DNA of 64,000 nt from CAZQVA01 sp964596685. Lineage in GTDB: Bacteria > Chlamydiota > Chlamydiia > Chlamydiales > VFKH01. Positions 9,748 to 18,540 of the stretch are shown here, piece after piece. The translations under genes and the position numbers were made by a program. The notes below the pieces were generated by a model. It was given only the letters and a program-made list of their open reading frames with translations. It had not been told where the DNA came from and did not search any database. Location of the stretch: assembly GCA_964596685.1 (NCBI GenBank), contig CAZQVA010000008.1, forward strand, positions 1 through 64,000. The letters are read 5' to 3'. The first letter of the stretch is position 1, and each line of letters starts with the position of its first letter.

Positions 9748-10618
9748 ATCTGATCGCTTGTTCAATTGCTGCGACAAGACTGCTTCTCGAGGCATGTCCA
9801 TGTACTTTATAGACGCGCTCTTTAAAACCTGTAAGAGCACCTAAAGCATACTTTTCAGCGTGTAAAGTCTCTGGAACAGAGCGCTTGTCGCCCATCATTT
9901 TAAGAACAAAGTGGCAGGCAGCTTCAGTCGTTTTGAGAAAGACATTTCCCATTAACGCAGTGCAGACAAGAACGTCTACGGCGCCTTCGAAGAAATTAAA
10001 ACTCTCTATATTGCCGGCAAATCTTTCTTTAAAACGCTCTTCAAGTGCTGCAAAAGCATTCTTTAATTGAATGTCGCCCTTAGAGACTTCGGTACCGATA
10101 TTGAGAAGGCCAATACGAGGTAATGTGCGCTGGAGGAAACGTTCTGCAAAGTCAGCTCCCTCTTCTGCAAGAGAGACAAAGTCGGAGGTGGCGCGGTTAA
10201 AACACGCTCCTACGTCGAGGACGCAGGCTGCGCCTTTAAGTGTGGGTAGTGTTGCCATCAAGGCAGGTGCTGCTGAGCCCTTTCTTGTAAGGTGGATAGA
10301 GGCTGAAGCAACAATAGCTGCCGTATTGCCAGCCGTGATCAGTGCATCAATATGCCCTTCTTTGAGATCCTGCATAGCAATACTAAGAGATGCTTGCCTC
10401 TTTCTTCGCACGGCAAAGAGAGGGGACTCATGCATGAGAATGGCTTCTTTACAGAATTTTATGCAATAGGAGGGCGAAAGTGCAGGAAAAGAAAGCCCCT
10501 CTTGCGCATAAAGCACTAGCGTATGGCTAGGGTCTATGGTGTTTGCAGCATAAAGAGCTGCCTCGAAAAGGTGTTGGGGAGGAAAATCACTCCCCATCAA
10601 ATCGAAGCCTAAGCGCAA
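9737..10618 (-). CDS. plsX: Phosphate acyltransferase PlsX
   Basis: Converts acyl-ACP to acyl-phosphate, the acyl donor for glycerol-3-phosphate acylation in phospholipid synthesis. The N-terminus LGFDLMGSDFPPQ matches the family's D-x-MGGD-x-x-P signature with one Gly replaced by Ser. Further family stretches are ALITAGNTAAIV, CVLDVGACFN, IGLLNIGTEVSKGD and VLVCTALMGNVFLKTTEA. At 293 residues it is about 30-50 shorter than typical PlsX, with the shortening spread through the protein. The adjacent rpmF and yceD are its usual neighbours in many bacteria. The C-terminal end and stop codon come from the family A element, so the native end may have been altered by that insertion. Confidence 0.9.
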   Translation of the reverse strand: MRLGFDLMGSDFPPQHLFEAALYAANTIDPSHTLVLYAQEGLSFPALSPSYCIKFCKEAILMHESPLFAVRRKRQASLSIAMQDLKEGHIDALITAGNTAAIVASASIHLTRKGSAAPALMATLPTLKGAACVLDVGACFNRATSDFVSLAEEGADFAERFLQRTLPRIGLLNIGTEVSKGDIQLKNAFAALEERFKERFAGNIESFNFFEGAVDVLVCTALMGNVFLKTTEAACHFVLKMMGDKRSVPETLHAEKYALGALTGFKERVYKVHGHASRSSLVAAIEQAIRSGL

Positions 10619-10632
10619 GAGAGTGCTTGTCC

Positions 10633-10812
10633 TTATGCGTCGCTAGCAGCTTGAGGAGCTCCATCATAGAAACCACATGATGGACACATGCGGTGTGCTA
10701 GACGAGCTGTTCCACACGCTGAGCATGTAAGAATGTTTTTTGGTTCTTTCGCCAAATGCGCACGTTTTGAGTTTTTACGTGCGTTGGAATGTCGGTTACG
10801 TGGGACTGCCAT
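10633..10812 (-). CDS. rpmF: 50S ribosomal protein L32
   Basis: A 59-codon gene starting MAVPRNRHSNARKNSKRAH, the classic L32 N-terminus. It carries the zinc-ribbon pattern CSAC ... CPSCG. It sits between yceD and plsX in the order yceD-rpmF-plsX, a widespread arrangement linking ribosome and lipid synthesis. Length and motifs are fully normal. Confidence 0.96.
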   Translation of the reverse strand: MAVPRNRHSNARKNSKRAHLAKEPKNILTCSACGTARLAHRMCPSCGFYDGAPQAASDA

Positions 10813-10827
10813 GACAATTTCCCTTTG

Positions 10828-11307
10828 CTATTCTAGAGGTTTTAAATATGAGCTTAACGCCTGACGCTCAGGGCAGCCTTGCTCGCTACATTCAATAGTG
10901 TATGGCACATTCAGGAGGAGCAACTCTCTGACAAAAGGCGCCGCGTCAATACAACTTTCTTTACAGCCCTCTTCAAGAGGGTAACTTTCATCTTCGATTA
11001 CGATCGTCTTGGCTGTCATTGCATTGCAAATTGAGCAAGGCATCTGGTAGGAAGTATGAATGTTATCAAAATAAAAGCACAAAAAGCCATCTATGAGTGA
11101 TACGGAGCCAGACACGCGCACAGGATCCTTAAAACTGATCTCACTGTTATTAGGGAGTTCGAGGGCAGAAGGATTGAGCTGCGCTGTGAAATTATCACTT
11201 TGACCGTCTTTTAAGCGGTCCACAAAGATGTCGATTCGAGAGTCTATTCTGTCTTGCATATATATATAACAATTAGTCCAAGATTCTAGCATATCGCTCT
11301 TTTTCAT
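10828..11307 (-). CDS. YceD/DUF177 family protein (23S rRNA accumulation)
   Basis: A 159-residue protein directly upstream of rpmF, the standard position for the DUF177/YceD family, which in E. coli is linked to 23S rRNA accumulation. Seen here are the internal C-x-x-C (PCSICNAMT, about residue 90) and the C-terminal CSEQGCPERQALS. I chose the ATG at 11307, two bases after the brnQ stop; an upstream in-frame start at 11322 would overlap brnQ. It is probably co-transcribed with brnQ, rpmF and plsX. The call rests on context plus the Cys pattern. Confidence 0.8.
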   Translation of the reverse strand: MKKSDMLESWTNCYIYMQDRIDSRIDIFVDRLKDGQSDNFTAQLNPSALELPNNSEISFKDPVRVSGSVSLIDGFLCFYFDNIHTSYQMPCSICNAMTAKTIVIEDESYPLEEGCKESCIDAAPFVRELLLLNVPYTIECSEQGCPERQALSSYLKPLE

Positions 11308-11309
11308 TA

Positions 11310-12488
11310 CTAGAGAAACCAATAGCTAGCTGCACTTGCCATAAAAACGAGCCATACCCAGTAAGGGTTGATTCGTTTGGGGTAAAAATAATCAATGATA
11401 CTCCACATGGTCAACGCAATAAGTCCAGGGTAGGCAATCTGTAAAATAGGCCCCAAGAAGGCTTCAATACCGGAGAATTGCATCATTGATATGAAAAAGG
11501 TAATCACTGTACATCCTAAAAGGATCCAGTGATAAGAGACTTTCCTTTCGAAAACAGCTGTTTGCAAAAAGTCGCTACAAGCTGCCAAAAGCGCAATAGC
11601 TGTCGTTAAGCAGGCAAGAACAACTGTAAGAGCAACAAGCCAGCTGCCAATTGGGCCAGCAATTCGATAGGCGACGGTATGTAAAAGTAGTTCCTTTTGA
11701 ATAATGACATCACTAGCGTGAAAAGCGGCGATCCAGCTAAATGCGATATAGACTACAGCCAAAAGAATAGCCCCAATTAGGCCGGCGGCAATTGTTAGGC
11801 GGCGCGTTGTATTGATCGTATGGAAAAGATTCTTTTTCTCAGCGATAACATGAAAGACGGTGGCTGAAAAGAAGAAAGCGGCGAGCAGGTCCATGGTGTA
11901 GTACCCTTCCTTTAATCCAAAGAAAAAGAGATCCCACCCTGAACTTGGAAGCGCAATTATTTCGGGACGTGAAAAGAGTCCCATGAAAATAATGATACCG
12001 AGTGATACGAGCAATAGAGGTGTAAGGACCAACCCCAAGACTTCCATGAGTCTTTTTTTCTGAAAGGAGAGTACAAAGATTAATACGGCTGTCAATGCAT
12101 TGAAGTTCCATTGTGAGACTGGCACTAAGGTATTGATGGTTGAGTGCATTAAAGCGATGCAACGAGGTGCTGAACCGAAAGGTCCAAGAAGCAGGATGAT
12201 CAAAAGTCCCAGCAAAAATCCTGGCCATTTGCCCAATTTTGCAAAAAAGGCGCGCGTATCGCCTTTGTAGAGAATCATCGCAAAAACACCGGCAAATGGA
12301 ACGACCACAGCAGTTAGCAAGAGTCCAAAGATGGTGGGCCATGTATCTGTGCCAGCAATCTGTCCAACGGCCAGAGGAAAAATAACATTTCCTGCGCCAA
12401 AGAACATAGAAAACATCGCCAACCCAATGAGGAGGGCCTCTTTGGAACTAAGCGAAAGGAGTCTAAATTTAAAAAAGGGGTGGCGCAC
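11310..12488 (-). CDS. brnQ: Branched-chain amino acid:cation symporter (BrnQ family)
   Basis: Integral membrane transporter for Leu/Ile/Val. The N-terminal FSMFFGAGNVIFPLAVGQ is the hallmark of the LIVCS/BrnQ family. About ten to twelve hydrophobic helices follow, including FSATVFHVIAEK and LLAACSDFLQTAVF. Length 392 is slightly short for the family (about 430). The predicted start is a GTG at 12488 with no strong Shine-Dalgarno, so the true start may lie a few codons downstream. Import of these amino acids fits an intracellular bacterium with limited biosynthesis. It is the first gene of the brnQ-yceD-rpmF-plsX run. Confidence 0.9.
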   Translation of the reverse strand: MRHPFFKFRLLSLSSKEALLIGLAMFSMFFGAGNVIFPLAVGQIAGTDTWPTIFGLLLTAVVVPFAGVFAMILYKGDTRAFFAKLGKWPGFLLGLLIILLLGPFGSAPRCIALMHSTINTLVPVSQWNFNALTAVLIFVLSFQKKRLMEVLGLVLTPLLLVSLGIIIFMGLFSRPEIIALPSSGWDLFFFGLKEGYYTMDLLAAFFFSATVFHVIAEKKNLFHTINTTRRLTIAAGLIGAILLAVVYIAFSWIAAFHASDVIIQKELLLHTVAYRIAGPIGSWLVALTVVLACLTTAIALLAACSDFLQTAVFERKVSYHWILLGCTVITFFISMMQFSGIEAFLGPILQIAYPGLIALTMWSIIDYFYPKRINPYWVWLVFMASAASYWFL

Positions 12489-12567
12489 GGGGGCAATTTT
12501 ACCGCAAATACTCCTTCACTCGCAACGCCTTTTTTGCCTTACCGCAGTCTCGCTTTTCGCACGTGGG

Positions 12568-12837
12568 TCAGAGATCTCTGCCACCATTAATTGGTGAGGG
12601 TCCTGGTGGAGGTAGTGCTGAAGATCCTGGGGTAATTGAGATGCGTGACCCTGTAAAGTCATTTTCGAGGATGCTTAACCAATTTGGATTAGAATTTGAA
12701 ATACTAAAAGGTGGGCCACCGTTAATAGAAACGTCAACCATTTCACCACCCCTAACCTTTTTCTTTTCTCTAGTAGAGGCGTTTTTCTTGTGGGTGGATT
12801 TAGGCGCTTTTTTTGTAGATGATTTATGTGTAGACAT
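12568..12837 (-). CDS. Small basic orphan protein (89 aa)
   Basis: Not recognised. The ATG at 12837 is preceded by GGAGG at ideal spacing, which favours a real gene. The first 30 residues are Lys/Ser/Thr-rich (STHKSSTKKAPKSTHKK) and the C-terminus is Pro/Gly/Ser-rich (SALPPPGPSPINGG), so it is probably disordered. It has no cysteine, which argues against a lanthipeptide precursor despite the RGGE sequence near residue 30. An overlapping plus-strand ORF exists (12563-12859) but lacks a comparable ribosome binding site. Confidence 0.5.
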   Translation of the reverse strand: MSTHKSSTKKAPKSTHKKNASTREKKKVRGGEMVDVSINGGPPFSISNSNPNWLSILENDFTGSRISITPGSSALPPPGPSPINGGRDL

Positions 12838-12964
12838 TTGTCCCTCCGTTGCAAGGTGAACTTGAGTGCACCTTTACTAACTCAATATATGCCGTATCGG
12901 GGGAAAACAGAAAACTAAATTGTTTATTTGTCTTTTAAGGAGAAAGTTGCGGGATTTTGTAGGA

Positions 12965-12994
12965 GTGACGGCAATAGGAGAGACTCGTTATACT
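12965..12994 (+). promoter_or_regulatory. Probable sigma-66/70-type promoter for the 13-kb operon
   Basis: GTGACG (12965-12970) and TATACT (12989-12994) are 18 bases apart. The start codon at 13002 is only eight bases after the -10 box, so if this promoter is used the mRNA would be nearly leaderless. Read by eye only. Confidence 0.4.
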
Positions 12995-13001
12995 ACGGGA
13001 T

Positions 13002-13616
13002 ATGCAAAACTCTAAAGACCACTTTTCCTCCTTGATTACCTTAACGCGGCAATTTGCGCAGCAATTAGAGCCTCTTTGCCTGCGTTCAAAGGGGCCTGTG
13101 TTGAAGGCGAGTTTTATAGATAAGCCTGTGCAGCCGCTTGTGAATGCCACTCAGGAGACTTTCAAGGAAGAAATTAAAGCCACCCCGAAAAGTGCGACGC
13201 CCCTTGAGCTTATGGAAATAAAGCTGCGACGCCTTTTGCCCAATCTTGGATGGACATCACAACGCCCAAGCGATGAGTTAGCCAGATGTAAGCGTTATGC
13301 ATGGCAGCAACTAGCACGGCCTGTCCATGTGCTTGTTCTGGCCCTTCACAAGGAGCATTTTGCTATTTTAGATGCGATGGCTAAGGCTATAGATCTGCAT
13401 CTTTTAGCCACACAATGTTGGTTGTTGAGTGCGCAAGATGTGCTGACCGAGCGTTTAAAAGAGTCGACATTGCGTTGGTTGATCGTTGACGAGCGTTATT
13501 TATCTCAGATTCCTCCTTCCCATTTTACTGTTATCGGTGTGGATACCATGCGTCTAATGCGTGATTCCTCTTACAAAAAGCAGATATGGGATAGTCTCAA
13601 AACGAGGCTGAAGTGA
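13002..13616 (+). CDS. Conserved-position chlamydial hypothetical upstream of priA
   Basis: A 204-residue protein of unknown function. No signal peptide or membrane helix is seen. It is mostly alpha-helical and basic, with a central LRRLLPNLGW and a C-terminal half (RPVHVLVLALHKEHFAILDAMAKAIDL ending SSYKKQIWDSL) that alternates strand- and helix-like stretches. It overlaps the GTG start of priA by four bases, so the two are translationally coupled. In C. trachomatis I recall a hypothetical gene (CT779) beside priA (CT778); this may be its counterpart, judged by position only. Confidence 0.75.
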   Translation: MQNSKDHFSSLITLTRQFAQQLEPLCLRSKGPVLKASFIDKPVQPLVNATQETFKEEIKATPKSATPLELMEIKLRRLLPNLGWTSQRPSDELARCKRYAWQQLARPVHVLVLALHKEHFAILDAMAKAIDLHLLATQCWLLSAQDVLTERLKESTLRWLIVDERYLSQIPPSHFTVIGVDTMRLMRDSSYKKQIWDSLKTRLK

Positions 13617-15838
13617 ATTTCAAAAAAGTGGCGCGTGTTGTACTGGAGTTGGCGCTAGATCGCCCCCTTGATTATGGGGTGAAAGATGAAGATTTAGATC
13701 AAATTGCACTTGGCATGCTAGTGGAGGTGCCATTAAGAGCAAAAGCAGCGCGCGGAATCGTCCTTTCTTTACATGCAACTTCCGAATTTGCCAACCTGCA
13801 GCCAATTACAAAGATCATTGCCTCTATCCCTATTCTTTCTCCCGAACTTATCAAGTTAGCAGGCTGGATGGTGCGTTACTACGGTACTTCTTTAAGTCGC
13901 GTATTGCGGTTAATGATTCCCAGTGGCGTCAAAAAACATGTGCAGCTTAAGACGCAAATGTGGGTCAAGCGCTCGGCTCAACGACAAGAAGTCGTAGCTT
14001 TGTGCAGAGAATTAAGAGAGAAGGAACCAGCTCAGGCACAAGTTCTCGATGTTCTGTTGGCTCATCCTAAAGGATTATTCTTGAGTCAGCTTCTCGAAGA
14101 GAGTAAGACGTCGAAAAGTCCTATTGATACATTGCAAAAGAAAGGAATCATCTCAGTCATCCCTGTGAGGAATGATTATGAGGGGATTGAGGGGCATGAA
14201 TATTTCTATACTAAGCCGAAAGCCCTAACAAATCAGCAACAAGCAGCCTTTGACGATATTGCGGCGTCACTAGGAAAATTTCAACCCCATCTGCTCTACG
14301 GAATTACAGGAAGTGGGAAGACAGAAGTCTATTTGCAACTTATTGATAAGGTCTTAGAGAGAGGGGAATCTGCCATCATCCTAGTGCCAGAAATTGCTTT
14401 GACCACGCAAATGATCGAGCGTTTCCGCAGTCGCCTGCAGGTGCCTGTTGGAGTGCTTCACTCGCAACTTAGTGACGGTGAACGCGCTGTTGTCTGGCAA
14501 CAAGCGTCAAAAGCAGAGATCTCTATCCTTATCGGTGCGCGCTCTAGCCTTTTTGCGCCAATGAAAAATTTGGGACTTATCATTGTCGATGAAGAGCATG
14601 AAGCGAGCTACAAACAGACCTATGAGATGCCCTGTTATCATGCGCGTGATGTCGCTGTGATGCGTGCCCATTTTCAAAATATTCCCATCGTTTTGGGTAG
14701 CGCTACTCCCAGCCTAGAAAGTTATTATAATGCGAAGCGCGACAAGTATAGATTGAATTGCCTGTCAGAAAGGCCCAGCACGGCGACGTTGCCTTGTGTA
14801 GAAATTATTGATATGAAGAGGGAGTTTGAAAAAGTAAAGGGTTTTACGCTTTTTTCAGAAGCTCTTCTTAATGGCATTGCCGAGTCGCGCAAAAAGGGCG
14901 AACAGGTTATTTTATTCCTCAATCGTCGTGGGTATCATACCTCTGTGATTTGTGCGGGATGTGGGGCTGTGCGTCGCTGCCCGCATTGTGACATCAAATT
15001 GACGCGTCATTTTAAAGAAAATATATTAACTTGTCACATGTGTCATTACACTTTGAATCCACCTCCTGAAACGTGTGAAGAGTGTAAGTCAACGCAAAGC
15101 TGGATTTATAAGGGAGCGGGAACGGAGCAGGTGCAACGCGCTCTTCATGCGATATTCCCCGGTGTTCGAACTTTGCGTCTTGATGCGGATACAACGAGGC
15201 ACAAGGGAAGTCATGAGCAGTTATTGAGAGAATTTCGTACGGGAAAGGCTGAGGTGATGATTGGCACACAGATGGTGACAAAAGGGCTGCACTTTCCCAG
15301 TGTGACGCTCGTGGGAGTCCTTAATTGTGATGCTACCTTAAACATTCCTGATTTTCGCTCTTCGGAACAGGTCTTTCAGCTTGTGACGCAAGTAGCAGGA
15401 CGCGCTGGTCGCGGGGCATTGCCAGGGCGGGTGATTTTACAGACGATGGTCCCTGACAATACAACACTTAAGCTCTCTGCAATACAAGATTACCCTGCAT
15501 TTTTTGAGAGTGAAATTGCTGCCCGCCAGATGTTCTTTTTTCCTCCTTTTATTCACGTGATCAAATTACTCTTTTGGGCTGAGGATGAAGAAGAGGCTCG
15601 CATTTATATTGAACGGGCACATCAGATTTTAAAGGAGTTGTTAAAGGAAAAAGCGCATTTACATGACCCTGGAGCAGCCATTCCAGCAAAAATTAAAGAT
15701 CGCTACTTTTTTCAAATGATCATTCGAGCGACTCATGTAGTGAGCGTGCAAGAAGCGATTGCAGCAATGTCCAAGGAGCTTAAAATCCCTAAACGTATCA
15801 GTTGGTTAATTGATACTGATCCGCTTGGGATGTCATAA
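13613..15838 (+). CDS. priA: Primosomal helicase PriA
   Basis: Restarts stalled replication forks by loading the replicative helicase. The protein has an N-terminal DNA-binding domain, Walker A GITGSGKTEVY (about residues 229-239), the DEEH box (about 324), GSATPSLE, and the zinc-binding insertion (CAGCGAVRRCPHCD, then CHMC and CEEC, about 446-500). The ending motifs VTKGLHFPSVTLV and VAGRAGRG are typical. Length 741 is normal. It starts at a GTG that overlaps the upstream gene. Confidence 0.97.
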   Translation: MNFKKVARVVLELALDRPLDYGVKDEDLDQIALGMLVEVPLRAKAARGIVLSLHATSEFANLQPITKIIASIPILSPELIKLAGWMVRYYGTSLSRVLRLMIPSGVKKHVQLKTQMWVKRSAQRQEVVALCRELREKEPAQAQVLDVLLAHPKGLFLSQLLEESKTSKSPIDTLQKKGIISVIPVRNDYEGIEGHEYFYTKPKALTNQQQAAFDDIAASLGKFQPHLLYGITGSGKTEVYLQLIDKVLERGESAIILVPEIALTTQMIERFRSRLQVPVGVLHSQLSDGERAVVWQQASKAEISILIGARSSLFAPMKNLGLIIVDEEHEASYKQTYEMPCYHARDVAVMRAHFQNIPIVLGSATPSLESYYNAKRDKYRLNCLSERPSTATLPCVEIIDMKREFEKVKGFTLFSEALLNGIAESRKKGEQVILFLNRRGYHTSVICAGCGAVRRCPHCDIKLTRHFKENILTCHMCHYTLNPPPETCEECKSTQSWIYKGAGTEQVQRALHAIFPGVRTLRLDADTTRHKGSHEQLLREFRTGKAEVMIGTQMVTKGLHFPSVTLVGVLNCDATLNIPDFRSSEQVFQLVTQVAGRAGRGALPGRVILQTMVPDNTTLKLSAIQDYPAFFESEIAARQMFFFPPFIHVIKLLFWAEDEEEARIYIERAHQILKELLKEKAHLHDPGAAIPAKIKDRYFFQMIIRATHVVSVQEAIAAMSKELKIPKRISWLIDTDPLGMS

Positions 15839-15849
15839 AATAGAGAAGT

Positions 15850-16979
15850 CTATTGCATTAAATCGCGGATTTCCTTCTCAGAAAGCCCTGTTGAGGTGAT
15901 GATTAATTCTAAAGAAATCCCTTGAGATAAAAGGCCGCGTATAATTCTTTGACTTGCTTGTCTTTCTCCTTCCTGACGTCCTTCTTGACGTCCTTCCTGA
16001 CGTCCTTGCTGTCTATAGTGGTTGATAATTGTCATAATATGTTCCTCATCTTCTGGAAGGTGAGCCGTGATAACGCGTTGTAAAAATTCACTTTCTAGTT
16101 CACCACACATTATAGTGTGCAACGTGAGTTCGACTTTAAATCAGCTTTTGGCATATGTTAACACGGTCATCTTTCCAAGCTCTTATCTCAAGAATGGCTT
16201 TGGCCATTCTTTTCGATGCGATCTTTAAAATATTGACGCGCGTTTACACACACCAAAGGCTAATTTAAAGTCGAACTCACGTTGGATTCTAACACGATAC
16301 GTCGCAAGCTGTCACTCAAATTTTTGATTCCAGAACCGCTCACAGGTAAACTATCTTGTAAAGATGGGTCGCGGATTTTCTTTAAAAGCAGCTCGATGTG
16401 GCCAATGACAGGTTGTGCGAGTAGCTCTGCATCAGGAATACTTGGTAAATCGATGAGAATAGGATTTCCCAGGTAACGCAGGGCTAAGTCTGGGTCCTTA
16501 AACACATTTGAGAGCTCAACAGGTTCAGAAAGTGGTCTTGTACCTTGATGAAAGAGAAGTGAAATAATGGCAGGCAGTTGATGAGTCTTATTGCTTTTGG
16601 CATACGCCAATAGTTCTCCCACTTGATACTGTAAAATACGCAAGGGCATCAAAGGATCAAAGGTCGATTGGTGTTCTATATGTATCCACAAGAGAGCGGG
16701 GTGATTGTCGATATCTACCAGATATACAATATCTGCATGCATCGAGGCTTTAGTCATACCAATGACATGTTTGCCGCCCATTCTTCTTAAGTGAAGAGAG
16801 CTCCAATCAATGCGATTTTTGATCTCTTCTGGCAGATGGCTCTGTAGGAATGGAATGGCAAACTCGCGCTCTTCTAAAAGCGCATGAAAGTGTTTGTCGT
16901 GGAGATTTTTGCTCATAACGCGTGCATCGTAGCTTAAGAATCGCGCCAAAAGCAAGAGGTTTTTGTAACAATGACTCAC
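15850..16979 (-). pseudogene. Rpn/YhgA-type PD-(D/E)XK nuclease gene split by a miniature element
   Basis: Two minus-strand pieces belong to one Rpn-family (recombination-promoting nuclease, transposase_31-like) gene. The N-terminal piece (16260-16979) carries the nuclease core: KHVIGMTKASMHADIVYLVD, LLWIHIEHQST (the E-x-Q/K active-site strand) and LRILQYQVGELLAY. The C-terminal piece (15850-16122) has the typical Rpn tail with tandem RQEG repeats and LSEKEIRDLMQ. They are separated by the 163-bp element at 16121-16283. The element introduces a stop after ESNVSSTLN and shifts the frame, so the full protein cannot be made. The N-terminal part still has all core residues I can identify and could be translated alone. 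Confidence 0.82.
16121..16283. mobile_element. 163-bp miniature inverted-repeat element (family B) inside rpn
   Basis: Perfect 21-bp terminal inverted repeats begin AACGTGAGTTCGACTTTAAA (16121-16141 and 16263-16283). An internal 9-bp perfect hairpin (AAGAATGGC / GCCATTCTT, 16190-16211) is present and there is no ORF. It interrupts a recognisable nuclease gene, which gives direct evidence of insertion. I see no obvious target-site duplication. Solo end-like sequences occur at 49174-49190 and 63328-63338. Confidence 0.85.
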
Positions 16980-17089
16980 CTTTTATCTATGTTTCCTAAA
17001 ACAGCCTCGCTCAAAAAAAGGTTTTGCACCTTTCATCTGTTTTATGGTACTTCTTAAGAATAGAATATTTTATGATCAGGAGATATCCC

Positions 17090-17569
17090 ATGAATTGGAA
17101 AACATTGTCTTTAGCTGTGCTCTGTTGCGTGGCTCCTTGTGCCACATCGCTGATAGCACAATCAGATAGCGTTCACAACGCAACTGGAATCCACTGGGCA
17201 ACGGATTACGATGCTGCTCTTCAGACGGCAAAAACAGATAACAAACCACTTTTTGTGTTTTTTACTGGTTCCGATTGGTGTAGCTGGTGCATGCGTCTTA
17301 AGCAAGAGGTGCTCGATACGCCTGAGTTTATTCAAAAAGTACAGGGTAAATTTGTTTTTGTGGAGCTAGACTTCCCGATGAATCAATCCCAGCCAGCTCA
17401 ACAGGTGGCCCAAAACGAAGCTTTAAAAGAGCGCTTCCAGATTCAAGGATTCCCCACGATTGTGTTAGTCCGTCCCGACGGCACGACAATCGCAACGATG
17501 GGTTACTTAGCCGGTGGCGGCTCTAAATATGCACAAAATGTTTTAGATGTTTTGGGCGCAAGTAAATAA
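17090..17569 (+). CDS. Exported thioredoxin-fold protein with CxxC
   Basis: Probable periplasmic disulfide reductase/isomerase. The ATG at 17090 follows AGGAGATATCCC and begins a signal peptide (MNWKTLSLAVLCCVAPCATS, cleavage near residue 24). An upstream in-frame start would bury this signal. The thioredoxin fold shows FFTGSDWCSWCMRLKQEV with an active-site C-S-W-C and the cis-Pro motif GFPTIVLVRPDG. This resembles the C. trachomatis CT780 thioredoxin-like gene near lysS/cysS. It is followed immediately by a second thioredoxin-fold gene (TAA/ATG overlap), so they are probably co-expressed and may act on cysteine-rich envelope proteins. Confidence 0.88.
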   Translation: MNWKTLSLAVLCCVAPCATSLIAQSDSVHNATGIHWATDYDAALQTAKTDNKPLFVFFTGSDWCSWCMRLKQEVLDTPEFIQKVQGKFVFVELDFPMNQSQPAQQVAQNEALKERFQIQGFPTIVLVRPDGTTIATMGYLAGGGSKYAQNVLDVLGASK

Positions 17570-18441
17570 TGATAAGAGGCCTCTTTCTTTTTCTCGCGGC
17601 TGCCTGCGCCATTGGAACTCTGTCATCTCTTCGCGCAGATGACCCGTTAAAACTATTGCAAGAGCGTGCCGAGCATACAAAGCGGCCGCTTTTATATATC
17701 TTTACTGGTTCGGACTGGTCAAAGGATTCGCGTCTTCTGCAAGAAAAAATTGTAGATTCTAAAGAGATGCAAAATCAGCTACAGCGTTACTTTGTTTGTG
17801 CGGCTGTTGATTTTCCATTGCACAAAAGCTTGTCAGCTGCAGAGGTGCAAGAGAGAGCTGCGTTGAAAGAGAAATTTGGGGTAGAAGGCTTTCCTAGCGT
17901 CGTCTTAGCGATGCCTTCAGGACATTATGTCGTTGTGAATGGTGACTTTGTAAAGGATCCTAAGGCCTGGGTGGAACATCTCGTTAAAGAGCAAAATAAG
18001 ATGCAACTTTTCGAAAATACGGTGAGTCATCTGGATACATTACACCTGAGCGATGAGGAGCTTTATAAGCTCTATTTACAGGCGCGTAAAATGCATGCCG
18101 CAGATGGGGCCAAGTTGGTGCTCGCAGCAGGTGTTAAGAGTCAAAAACCACTTTTTTTTCTTCAAGAGGAATACAGGGATGCATGTCAGTCGGGCCTTCC
18201 TGATGGAGAAAAACAACACATTGCTGAAAACATCGCTAAGGTGACATCTCCTCAACAAGCTGCGCGCTTTGTGGCTTTGACAGAATTTCAGCAACGCGCT
18301 TTGCAAAACGCCCCTGTCGTGCTGCAACTGCAGCCCTTGGAGGATTACCTAGAAAATTACGGCGAATGTGACGAACACGCCGCGGCGATTAAAACGCTTA
18401 TCGAGCGTGTTAATGCATCAGAAGATTCTCTAGAAAAATAG
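17569..18441 (+). CDS. Exported thioredoxin-fold protein lacking the CxxC
   Basis: Paralogue of the preceding gene with a signal peptide (LFLFLAAACAIGTLSSLRA) and the thioredoxin framework: IFTGSDWSKDSRLLQEKI aligns with FTGSDWCSWCMRLKQEV, and GFPSVVLAMPSG keeps the cis-Pro. Both active-site cysteines are replaced (S, D/S). A C-terminal half of about 150 helical residues has no counterpart in the neighbour. It cannot do thiol-disulfide exchange at the usual site, so a chaperone or scaffold role is more likely. It may correspond to the chlamydial CT783-type 'disulfide isomerase' gene, by position only. Confidence 0.8.
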   Translation: MIRGLFLFLAAACAIGTLSSLRADDPLKLLQERAEHTKRPLLYIFTGSDWSKDSRLLQEKIVDSKEMQNQLQRYFVCAAVDFPLHKSLSAAEVQERAALKEKFGVEGFPSVVLAMPSGHYVVVNGDFVKDPKAWVEHLVKEQNKMQLFENTVSHLDTLHLSDEELYKLYLQARKMHAADGAKLVLAAGVKSQKPLFFLQEEYRDACQSGLPDGEKQHIAENIAKVTSPQQAARFVALTEFQQRALQNAPVVLQLQPLEDYLENYGECDEHAAAIKTLIERVNASEDSLEK

Positions 18442-18450
18442 GGGGAAATT

Positions 18451-18540
18451 ATGGTGCAACAAAAGAAAAAGCAGGGCGCTAGCCATGCATCGTTCAAGTT
18501 AAAAACTTATCTTGCGTGTGCAAAAGGTTCCGTTAAATAA
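18451..18540 (+). CDS. Possible 29-residue basic peptide
   Basis: An ATG with a GGGGGAAATT leader nine bases after the thioredoxin-fold gene opens a 29-codon frame (MVQQKKKQGASHASFKLKTY and nine more residues). It overlaps the 3' end of the convergent ATPase gene by eight bases. The ribosome binding site is fair and the peptide is Lys-rich. I do not recognise it; it may be non-coding. Confidence 0.3.
   Translation: MVQQKKKQGASHASFKLKTYLACAKGSVK

Noticed and set aside
10071..10469. Plus-strand 132-codon frame opposite plsX
   Set aside because: It is antisense to a confidently identified gene, has skewed Ala/Arg/Ser composition and no ribosome binding site.
12568..12837. Small basic protein as a LanM substrate
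   Set aside because: It has no cysteine, so lanthionine formation is impossible, and it is 38 kb from lanM.
15970..16011. Short tandem repeats that look CRISPR-like (GACGTCCTTC units)
   Set aside because: Units are 12 bp without spacers and encode the RQEG tail typical of Rpn nucleases.
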